Shown piece after piece: positions 1 through 5,504 of a stretch of 17,217 bases of DNA (position 1 is its first letter; the number at the start of each line of letters is the position of its first letter). A model generated the notes under the pieces. It was not told the origin of the DNA. It worked only from the letters and a program-made list of their open reading frames with translations, and did no database searches. A program made the position numbers and the translations under genes. Source of the DNA: Oscillospiraceae bacterium (GTDB taxonomy: Bacteria > Bacillota_A > Clostridia > Oscillospirales > Ruminococcaceae); NCBI GenBank assembly GCA_017523995.1, contig JAFWUX010000032.1:1-17217 (forward strand). Reading direction: 5' to 3'.

Positions 1-2
1 AA

Positions 3-34
3 ACGGCACGCCCGATCAGATTCGGGTGTGCCGT
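3..34. repeat. 32-nt palindromic direct repeat, copy 1
   Basis: The arms begin ACGGCAC and end GTGCCGT, with a 4-nt CAGA loop and one G-T wobble in the 14-nt arms. The same 32 bases occur at 265-296. This copy has no T-run after it, so it is unlikely to be a simple terminator here. Confidence 0.85.
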
Positions 35-264
35 CAGCTTGTAGATAAAGTGTCTCCGACGGATTTATATTGAGGGCTCTGCCCTCAAACTCCCGCTTAA
101 GGGCTACTAGCCCTTAAGAATCCCTTTTTCGGAACAATATGAAAAGGAACGTATTTGCTATATTTCACATAAATGGGATTCCAAAGGGATAGTATCCCTT
201 TGGCGGGGTATGGGGCAGCGCCCCATTATAATCATCGCGCAGCGATACCTTTTTCGACAGCCTG

Positions 265-296
265 ACGGCACGCCCGATCAGATTCGGGTGTGCCGT
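265..296. repeat. 32-nt palindromic direct repeat, copy 2
   Basis: Identical over all 32 bases to the copy at 3-34. Here it is followed by TATTTTTTT, so on the plus strand it has the form of an intrinsic terminator. No plus-strand gene in the window needs one. The two copies bracket the palindromes at 70-246. Confidence 0.85.
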
Positions 297-424
297 TATT
301 TTTTTCGGAAAGGGGCGCCCTGCGATAGAGGGCGCCCCTAAGTGAATTGCAGCGCAATTCACTGGGAAACGCAACATCTTAAGTTGTTGGCATTGCAGAG
401 GGCATCCCCTTTTCTGTTTCTGAC

Positions 425-466
425 CAAAAAATCAGGGACAAGAAACCGTCAGCCGGTTCCTGCCCC
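425..466 (-). terminator. Intrinsic terminator of the ylxM-ffh-rpsP-khpA operon
   Basis: Read on the minus strand, a stem of about 13 bp (GGGGCAGGAACCG pairing with CGGTTTCTTGTCCC, including G-T pairs and one bulge) closes a GCTGA loop. A TGATTTTTT tract follows at once. It lies about 30 bp past the khpA stop, so transcription of the minus-strand operon probably ends here. Confidence 0.85.
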
Positions 467-497
467 GTAATTTTCTGTGCAATTCGGCGTGTGCAGA

Positions 498-731
498 TCA
501 GTCGATCTTCACATCAACTTTCCGGTTTTCACGGGCAGCACCCGCGCGCATCAGAGTGCGGATCGCTTTTGCGATTCTGCCCTGTTTGCCGATGACACGT
601 CCCATGTCATCCGGTGCGACGGTGAGGTGCAGGACAGTGATGCCCTCCTCATTGACCGCGTCCTCAGTGATCTGAATCGCGGTCTTATCCGTGACCAAGC
701 CTTCTACGATTGCATACAACAGTTCTTTCAT
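498..731 (-). CDS. khpA: KH-domain RNA-binding protein KhpA (YlqC)
   Basis: A 77-residue single KH-domain protein of the KhpA/YlqC family. In other Gram-positive bacteria KhpA pairs with KhpB and binds RNA in the cytoplasm, affecting cell-division and cell-size control. The sequence shows the GxxG RNA-binding loop in VIGKQGRIAKAIRTLM, at about residues 46-61, and the family's usual MKELL start and short length. The ATG is preceded by GGGAGA at good spacing. It is the last gene of the minus-strand operon, 38 bp after rpsP, which is its conserved position in Firmicutes. In many relatives rimM, trmD and rplS follow; here a terminator follows instead. The identification is firm; the physiological role is inferred from relatives. 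Confidence 0.96.
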   Translation of the reverse strand: MKELLYAIVEGLVTDKTAIQITEDAVNEEGITVLHLTVAPDDMGRVIGKQGRIAKAIRTLMRAGAARENRKVDVKID

Positions 732-769
732 GATGTTCTCCCAAATCCAAGGTAGTGGGGAAGTGCCGA

Positions 770-1012
770 TTACAGCACGCCCTGCTTCTTCAGGATATCG
801 CGGACGGTATCAGTCGGCTGTGCGCCGTTCTGAAGCCATGTCTTTGCCTTGTCAGCGTCAACCTTGACAACGGACGGCTCCTTGGTCGGATCGTAGTAAC
901 CGATCTCCTCGATGAAGCGGCCGTCTCTCGGATATCTGCCGTCAGCGACGACGATACGGTAGAACGGAGCCTTCTTTGCGCCCATTCTTCTCAGACGAAT
1001 CTTAACTGCCAT
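770..1012 (-). CDS. rpsP: 30S ribosomal protein S16
   Basis: This 80-residue protein matches bacterial S16 along its length: an N-terminal [20 protein letters not shown] block, then [19 protein letters not shown] and a C-terminal NGAQPTDTV segment. S16 is a primary assembly protein of the small ribosomal subunit and binds the 16S rRNA 5' domain. The ATG has a strong GGAGGTG ribosome site. Gene order ffh-rpsP-khpA is conserved in Firmicutes, except that a small membrane-protein gene lies between ffh and rpsP here. The 71-bp gap upstream holds an inverted repeat, TGCAAA-N8-TTTGCA, and an AT-rich stretch that could be a weak internal promoter. Confidence 0.98.
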   Translation of the reverse strand: MAVKIRLRRMGAKKAPFYRIVVADGRYPRDGRFIEEIGYYDPTKEPSVVKVDADKAKTWLQNGAQPTDTVRDILKKQGVL

Positions 1013-1050
1013 GTTTATTCACCTCCACATTTTGATAACATATATATTCA

Positions 1051-1070
1051 TGCAAATATGAGTGTTTGCA
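1051..1070. promoter_or_regulatory. Inverted repeat upstream of rpsP (possible operator)
   Basis: TGCAAA (1051-1056) and TTTGCA (1065-1070) form a perfect 6-bp dyad with an 8-nt spacer, in the only sizeable gap inside the operon. An AT-rich TATATA stretch lies between it and the rpsP ribosome site. It could be a protein-binding site for an internal promoter, or chance in an AT-rich gap. Confidence 0.3.
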
Positions 1071-1083
1071 ATGAAATCGGATT

Positions 1084-1353
1084 TCAGCGCTGCACGGGGC
1101 CGAACAGCCAGCAATAGAGCAGATATCCGCCGAAAGCAAGCATCAGTAGGGATACAAGCGCGTGAATGATGCGCGCTTTGTTCTTGCCCCAGCGCGCGAG
1201 CTGATCCTGCATCTGCGGATTCTGACTGTTCTCATAAAATCTCGGCCAGCCTGTCAGCGCGGTCAGCAGCGTGAACACCCCGCCGCCGAGAATCAGCACC
1301 GGAATGGCAAGTGTCAGCCAGTGCAGAAACGGATCGTTGTTGTTGTTAACCAT
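1084..1353 (-). CDS. Small two-helix membrane protein, possibly Imm17-like
   Basis: An 89-residue protein with two predicted membrane helices, at about residues 14-34 and 62-84. They are joined by a polar loop containing GWPRFYENSQ and WGKNKARII. The layout (short N terminus, helix, W..FYEN motif, G..KARI, second helix) resembles the Imm17 family of small membrane proteins; this is an impression from pattern only. The ATG lies 9 bp after the ffh stop. The ribosome site GAGG overlaps that TGA stop, which suggests translational coupling to ffh. A membrane-protein gene here is not part of the standard ylxM-ffh-rpsP core. The long frames on the opposite strand are shadows of ffh. Function unknown. 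Confidence 0.75.
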   Translation of the reverse strand: MVNNNNDPFLHWLTLAIPVLILGGGVFTLLTALTGWPRFYENSQNPQMQDQLARWGKNKARIIHALVSLLMLAFGGYLLYCWLFGPVQR

Positions 1354-1362
1354 CGCGGTGCC

Positions 1363-2742
1363 TCAGAACTTCGGGAAACCGCCGCCCATGCCGTCCAGCA
1401 TTTTGGGGTCGAGTTTCGGCATCTTGCGTCTGCCGAAAAGCCCCTTCTTGCCGCCCATGCCGCCGAGCTTTTTCATCATCTGCTGCATCTGCTCAAACTG
1501 TTTGAGCAGGCGGTTGACGTCCTGCACCTGCGTGCCGGAGCCCTTTGCGATTCTGCGCTTGCGCGAGGGATTGATGATCGAGGGCTTTGCGCGTTCTGCC
1601 GGCGTCATGGAAGTGATCATCGCCTCCACTCTGCCGAATGCGTTATCGTCGATATCGAGCTCGTCGATTTTGTTGCCGACACCCGGCAGCATCCCGACGA
1701 TCTTTTTCAGATCACCCATTTTGCGGATCTGGCGCATCTGCTCGAGCAGATCATCCATATCGAACTGACTTTTCTGGAGCTTCTGTGTCAGGCGCTCCGC
1801 CTCCTGCTTGGAGTAGACATCCTCCGCCTTTTCAATCAGCGAGAGAACATCGCCCATGCCGAGGATTCTGGACGCCATTCTGTCGGGGTGGAACTGCTCG
1901 AAGTCATCGAGCTTTTCGCCCATACCGACATACTTGATGGGCTTGCCGGTGACGGAGAGCACGGAGAGCGCCGCACCGCCTCTGGTATCGGAATCGAGCT
2001 TCGACATCAGCACGCTGGTGATGCCGAGCGCCTCATCGAACGCTTTTGCGACGTTGACGGCATCCTGACCGGTCATGGCATCGACAACGAGCATGATCTC
2101 ATCGGGATTCGTTTCCGCCTTGATATTTTTCAGCTCATCCATGAGCTTTTCGTCGATATGCAGACGGCCTGCCGTATCGAGAATGACAATATCGTGATTG
2201 TGGTCTTTTGCGTATCTGACGCCCTGCACGGCGATATCGACCGGGTCGATCTGCCCGAGCTCAAACACGGTGACATCCGCCTGCCCGCCGACGACCTTGA
2301 GCTGGTCGATTGCAGCCGGACGGTAAACGTCGCAGGCAACGAGCAGCGGGTGATGTCCCTCTTTTTTGAGCAGCTTTGCGAGCTTTGCGCAGTGCGTTGT
2401 TTTACCGGAGCCCTGCAGACCGCAGAACATCAGGACTGTGGGGGGCTTTGCGGCGAAGTTCAGGCGCGCATTGCCGTCGCCCATGAGCGAGATCAGCTCC
2501 TCATTGACGATCTTGACAACCTGCTGCGCCGGTGTCAGGCTGGCGAGCACTTCCTCACCGACCGCACGCTCCGAAACGCGCGCGACAAAATCCTTGACAA
2601 CCTTATAGCTGACATCCGCTTCCAGAAGGGCAAGCCGCACCTCGCGCATTGCTTCCTTGACATCCGCCTCGGTGAGCTTTCCGCGCGCTTTGAGCTTTTT
2701 GAACACCTGTCCGAGCTTATCCTGCAATCCTTCAAATGCCAT
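1363..2742 (-). CDS. ffh: Signal recognition particle protein Ffh (SRP54)
   Basis: A 459-residue GTPase of normal length for Ffh. It binds the SRP RNA and delivers ribosomes making membrane or exported proteins to the FtsY receptor. The N-domain four-helix bundle covers about residues 1-95. The G domain has GLQGSGKTT (108-116), DVYRPAA (138-144), DTAGR (189-193) and SKLDSDTRGG (247-256). The last has S in place of the usual T of TKLD. The methionine-rich M domain runs from about 320 to 430 and includes GSGTQVQDVN and QMQQMMKKLGGMGG. The C-terminal tail is glycine-rich. The ATG follows AGGAGGG. It sits 30 bp after ylxM, its usual partner. Confidence 0.98.
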   Translation of the reverse strand: MAFEGLQDKLGQVFKKLKARGKLTEADVKEAMREVRLALLEADVSYKVVKDFVARVSERAVGEEVLASLTPAQQVVKIVNEELISLMGDGNARLNFAAKPPTVLMFCGLQGSGKTTHCAKLAKLLKKEGHHPLLVACDVYRPAAIDQLKVVGGQADVTVFELGQIDPVDIAVQGVRYAKDHNHDIVILDTAGRLHIDEKLMDELKNIKAETNPDEIMLVVDAMTGQDAVNVAKAFDEALGITSVLMSKLDSDTRGGAALSVLSVTGKPIKYVGMGEKLDDFEQFHPDRMASRILGMGDVLSLIEKAEDVYSKQEAERLTQKLQKSQFDMDDLLEQMRQIRKMGDLKKIVGMLPGVGNKIDELDIDDNAFGRVEAMITSMTPAERAKPSIINPSRKRRIAKGSGTQVQDVNRLLKQFEQMQQMMKKLGGMGGKKGLFGRRKMPKLDPKMLDGMGGGFPKF

Positions 2743-2772
2743 TGCCGTTCCCTCCTGTTCTGCTATCGTATA

Positions 2773-3102
2773 TCAAAAGAGCGCCTTGCCCCTGCCTGCT
2801 GCCTCGGCGATGCCGGAGCGCTGCGGCTCGGGGAGTTCTGCGCTGAGTGCTTCAATTTCCTCGAAGACGGCGCGGGCAGCCTTGAGACGTTCGGCGATGC
2901 CCATTTTCGCTTCATATTCCTCGAGCTGACGTTCTCCTCTGCGGATGCTGTCATGCACCGCCTGACGGGAGATGCCGAGCGGCTCTGCCAGTTCCGCGAG
3001 CGAGAGGTCTTCATCATAATAGCCTTCGAGCAGTGTCCGCTGCCGTTCGGTCAGCATATTGCCGTAGCAGTCGAGCAGTAGCACAAAATCTAGGTTTTTC
3101 AC
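2773..3102 (-). CDS. ylxM: YlxM-family helix-turn-helix protein (UPF0122)
   Basis: A small sigma-70 region-4-like helix-turn-helix protein. Members are almost always encoded just before ffh, and a link to SRP function has been proposed. Visible motifs are LLLDCYGNMLTERQ near the N terminus, then YYDEDLSLAELAEPLGISRQAVHDSIRRGE, the recognition helix-turn-helix. A charged alpha-helical tail follows. I chose the GTG at 3102 because AGGGGG lies 8 nt upstream and the resulting MKNLDFVLLLDCYG matches the family's usual start. An ATG at 3132 is in frame and would add 10 residues, with only AAAGG in front of it; a TTG at 3138 is less likely. It is the first gene of the operon, behind a near-consensus promoter. 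Confidence 0.93.
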   Translation of the reverse strand: MKNLDFVLLLDCYGNMLTERQRTLLEGYYDEDLSLAELAEPLGISRQAVHDSIRRGERQLEEYEAKMGIAERLKAARAVFEEIEALSAELPEPQRSGIAEAAGRGKALF

Positions 3103-3159
3103 TGATCTGCCCCCTGTCTTTTTAGCTGTCATGGTCAAAACCTTTACACCAGCTCTCCT

Positions 3160-3188
3160 ATTATATCAGCTTTCCCGCAGTTTGTCAA
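3160..3188 (-). promoter_or_regulatory. Sigma-A promoter of the ylxM-ffh operon
   Basis: On the minus strand, TTGACA (3183-3188) and TATAAT (3160-3165) are both perfect consensus boxes, separated by exactly 17 bp. The expected start site is near 3153, giving a leader of about 20 or 50 nt depending on the ylxM start. It suggests strong constitutive housekeeping expression. Confidence 0.9.
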
Positions 3189-3352
3189 GGGGAAAATCAA
3201 ATTTTTTCCCGAACCGCGCGGAAAATCTCTGCCGGAACCGATATTGCCCTGTGATGCCTGCGCTCGGGCGCTGCCTGCACCTGCCGGATTCCGTATCCCG
3301 ACTTCGCAATATCCCCTGAAAATCCCGCCGGAAAAATTTTTTTGCAAATTCA

Positions 3353-3381
3353 TGTTACATTTCGGGCAGTTTTCGCGTCTA
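3353..3381 (+). promoter_or_regulatory. ECF-type promoter for the sigma/anti-sigma pair
   Basis: TGTTAC (3353-3358) and CGTCTA (3376-3381), 17 bp apart, lie just ahead of the ECF sigma gene. They resemble ECF promoters of the TGAAAC...CGTC class and differ from the TTGACA/TATAAT promoters elsewhere in the window. This suggests the sigma factor transcribes its own operon. The assignment is by resemblance. Confidence 0.6.
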
Positions 3382-3414
3382 TATTGTTGAGGGTGAAGAA
3401 AGGCGGTGAACACC

Positions 3415-3978
3415 TTGAACGCAAAGGACGAACAGATCATTGCGCAGATCACGGCGCGCGACGAACGGGCACTCGAAGCGCTGACCGATGCATACGGCAA
3501 AATCTGCCGGAAGACCGCGCAGAATATTCTCGGGAACTCTGCCGATGCCGATGAAGCGTTCAATGATGCTCTGTTCCGTGCGTGGAACGCGATCCCGATG
3601 AACCCTCCGGCGCATTTGCAGGCGTATCTCATCACCCTCACACGCCGCATCGCGCTCGACAAATGCAGAGCCGACAGCCGCAAAAAGCGCGGCGGCGGAG
3701 AGGTTCCCGTGGCGCTCAGCGAGCTGGAGGAATGCGTTGCCTCAGAGGAGAATGTCGAGGCGATCCTGAACCGCAATGCGCTCCGCACGGCAATGAATGA
3801 ATTTCTCGAAACGCTTTCCGATGAAAAACGGCGCATCTTTATTGAACGGTACACATTTCTGATGCCGCCCGCTGACATCGCAAAGCGGCATGCAATGGCG
3901 ACCGCATCCGTGCGGATGGCACTGAGCCGGATGCGGAAGGCACTCAAACAATTTTTAGAGGAGGAGGGATTGCTGTGA
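3415..3978 (+). CDS. ECF-family RNA polymerase sigma factor
   Basis: An ECF sigma factor of about 187 residues. Sigma region 2 lies at about 20-85, with YGKICRKTAQNILGNSADADEAFNDALFRAWN and the -10 recognition stretch AYLITLTRRIALDKCR. A linker runs from 90 to 125. Region 4 lies at about 128-183, with the helix-turn-helix PPADIAKRHAMATASVRMALSRMRKAL. It directs RNA polymerase to a small regulon, usually of envelope-stress genes. There is no ATG. I favour TTG at 3415 because AGGCGGTG sits 6-7 nt upstream; the in-frame GTG at 3406 would leave only 2 nt after AAAGG. The stop overlaps the start of the next gene (GTGA), typical of a sigma with its anti-sigma. The signal it senses is unknown. Confidence 0.93.
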   Translation: MNAKDEQIIAQITARDERALEALTDAYGKICRKTAQNILGNSADADEAFNDALFRAWNAIPMNPPAHLQAYLITLTRRIALDKCRADSRKKRGGGEVPVALSELEECVASEENVEAILNRNALRTAMNEFLETLSDEKRRIFIERYTFLMPPADIAKRHAMATASVRMALSRMRKALKQFLEEEGLL

Positions 3979-5216
3979 ACAGCAAATATCTGCTTGATCT
4001 CATGGGCGAGATTGATGCGCGGATGATCGAGGATGCGGCAGGCGGCTCCGGCGGCAGCAATCCGGTGATTACGCGGCTCTCGCGATACGGCGTGGTTGCG
4101 GCTGCAATCGGCATTGTCAGCTTCAGTGCGTTTGCGATCTACGGCGTTGTGCGCGACGGCATCATGCAGCAGCAGCCGACACAGCCTGCATATTCCAGCA
4201 TACTGGATTCCGGCGACTTTGCCGCATCGCTGATTCCGCACGAAACGCAGGCGAACACCGAAGCCGTCTCAACCGACCGCACGCTCCCGACCGATCTCTA
4301 TGAGATCGAGACGCTCGAATCGACAACCACCACAACAACAGAAAAAGCGCTGCCGTTCCCCGCGGATGCGGAAATGCCGGATGCATCGCTGGAGCAGGAG
4401 ATCGGCGACCGGTTCCTTATCAACGATGGGCAGATCGTGCAGAGCGGCGTGCTGGCGCTGACCGTGCAGAAAGCGCAGTGCTTTGATACGCTCGAGGAAG
4501 CCGGTCTCAAAGAGGAGGATCTCGGCAGGCTGTTCCGCGAGGATTGCTATATTGCGGGCGGACACGGTTCATACGATAAAGAAAAGTACACCTCTGCGGA
4601 TGTCAAATATCTGGGCGATTGGGATGAGGAGCACAAATACTCGACTGTCAAGGCAAATCCTGCGGATTACCGGTTTGTGCTGCTGGATGTCAAGGTCGAA
4701 AACATCAATGCGATTTCGTATCTGCCGTCCTTCTGGAATGACTGCCGCATGCCCGTGGATCCGTCTCACCGCTACGGCGCAGACCTCGGCGATGAGGCTG
4801 ACTGGTTCGATCCGTTCCGGGATGATTATGTCATAGATTCCGGCTTTGCACGCGATTATGATTTCTGCCTGATGCCGATGTTTTTCAAGATTCACAACGC
4901 GAATGAGCGCAAAGCCGACGCAAGCTTTTTTGCACAGCCTGCGTATTTCAGCCTGAGCGGTCAGGAATATGACGATGATTTCCGCTCGGAGTGGTTCTAT
5001 CTGGAGCCGGGCAGTGCGCTGAACTGTCAGATCGGCGCGTTCCTGCCGAAGACGATGAAGCCGGAGCTGATGAACGAGCTGTATCAGGATGAGGGCGAAA
5101 CCGAATGGGGACCGGAATATCCGGCAATCGGCGACGATCTGAAGGATTACTATTATTTCGGCAGCGGCGGCATTTCCAGACCGCACGTTGACCTGCACTT
5201 TGACGATGCCAACTGA
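3975..5216 (+). CDS. Putative membrane-bound anti-sigma factor
   Basis: A 413-residue single-pass membrane protein translated from a GTG that overlaps the sigma-factor stop by 4 nt, with GGAGG upstream. A short cytoplasmic segment (about 1-35, NSKYLLDLMGEIDARMIEDAA) resembles the N-terminal sigma-binding helix of anti-sigma proteins paired with ECF factors in Clostridia. No zinc-binding CxxC motif is present. One membrane helix spans about 38-59, followed by a threonine/glutamate-rich linker with a run of six threonines. A large outer domain (about 145-413) is rich in acidic and aromatic residues and includes FVLLDVKVENINA, suggestive of a beta-sandwich fold. Inference: it holds the sigma factor at the membrane and senses an external signal through the outer domain, whose ligand is unknown. 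Confidence 0.8.
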   Translation: MNSKYLLDLMGEIDARMIEDAAGGSGGSNPVITRLSRYGVVAAAIGIVSFSAFAIYGVVRDGIMQQQPTQPAYSSILDSGDFAASLIPHETQANTEAVSTDRTLPTDLYEIETLESTTTTTTEKALPFPADAEMPDASLEQEIGDRFLINDGQIVQSGVLALTVQKAQCFDTLEEAGLKEEDLGRLFREDCYIAGGHGSYDKEKYTSADVKYLGDWDEEHKYSTVKANPADYRFVLLDVKVENINAISYLPSFWNDCRMPVDPSHRYGADLGDEADWFDPFRDDYVIDSGFARDYDFCLMPMFFKIHNANERKADASFFAQPAYFSLSGQEYDDDFRSEWFYLEPGSALNCQIGAFLPKTMKPELMNELYQDEGETEWGPEYPAIGDDLKDYYYFGSGGISRPHVDLHFDDAN

Positions 5217-5240
5217 ATATGTGGACATCTCCACACCCAT

Positions 5241-5277
5241 TGCCGCATGTGCGCCAACACATGCGGCAGCTTTTTTT
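5241..5277 (+). terminator. Intrinsic terminator after the sigma/anti-sigma operon
   Basis: TGCCGCATGTG (5241-5251) pairs perfectly with CACATGCGGCA (5258-5268) around a 6-nt loop. A 7-T run at 5271-5277 follows after two bases. It lies 24 bp past the anti-sigma stop. Confidence 0.93.
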
Positions 5278-5278
5278 G

Positions 5279-5422
5279 AATGAGAAATTAGAAATTAGAA
5301 ATTGCGGTATCGCCTGCGGCGATGTATTAAAAAGGGGGAAGCAGGAAAGGAACGATTTTCAAATCCGTCCGCGAAGCGGACACCATTATTTCTCATTTCT
5401 CATTTCTCATTTCTAATTTTTT
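5279..5422. mobile_element. MITE-like element with degenerate inverted ends
   Basis: The left end (5279-5303) is built of repeated GAAATTA units. The right end (about 5385-5422) is built of repeated CATTTCT units that are largely their reverse complement. Two compact hairpins lie inside: ATCGCC-TGC-GGCGAT at 5309-5323 and GTCCGC-GAA-GCGGAC at 5367-5381. It contains no open frame of note. It starts right after the T-run of a terminator and ends just before a promoter, so it occupies a pure intergenic slot. The form fits a non-autonomous miniature inverted-repeat element. No target-site duplication can be assigned with confidence. Confidence 0.6.
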
Positions 5423-5433
5423 CTTTCTCTCCA

Positions 5434-5462
5434 TTGAAATTTCTGCAACAATATGGTATAAT
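5434..5462 (+). promoter_or_regulatory. Sigma-A promoter of the DUF2953-gerW-rluB operon
   Basis: TTGAAA (5434-5439) and TATAAT (5457-5462) with 17-bp spacing. The expected start is near 5469, about 36 nt before the first gene. The 13 bases CCATTGAAATTTC around the -35 box recur exactly at the promoter at 11737. Confidence 0.88.
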
Positions 5463-5504
5463 ATAACGGAGTATTCGTAAAATTGCGGAAGGAGGCGCAT
5501 TGGC

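Larger units (their letters stand above)
1..363. repeat. Cluster of nine short palindromes (gene-free region)
   Basis: This stretch holds no convincing gene but is packed with perfect or near-perfect hairpins: 3-34, 70-88 (8-bp arms, loop TCT), 96-118 (10-bp arms, loop ACT), 181-203 (11-bp arms), 211-225 (TGGGGC/GCCCCA, loop AGC), 234-246 (ATCGC/GCGAT), 265-296, 311-339 (10-bp arms) and 341-363 (10-bp arms, loop AGC). Most loops are only 1-4 nt. The arms differ from one hairpin to the next, except that 3-34 and 265-296 are identical. The pattern resembles composite REP/BIME-like or MITE-like intergenic repeats seen in Clostridia, but the family is not identified. The open frames inside it look like by-products of the repeats. 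Confidence 0.75.

Noticed and set aside
1..363. CRISPR array
   Set aside because: There are repeated hairpins, but repeats are not regularly spaced, most have different sequences, and no cas genes are present.
165..377. Minus-strand open frame of 70 codons in the palindrome field
   Set aside because: It runs through several palindromes, has no good ribosome site, and its translation is dictated by the repeats.
1162..3081. Plus-strand open frame of 639 codons opposite ffh and ylxM
   Set aside because: It is the antisense shadow of two certain genes. Its translation is rich in H, L, R and C without domain motifs, as expected from the high-GC codon bias.
3190..3350. SRP RNA (ffs) gene near ffh
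   Set aside because: I looked for the conserved GGAAGCAGCC-type apical motif in the gap between ylxM and the sigma gene and did not find it.
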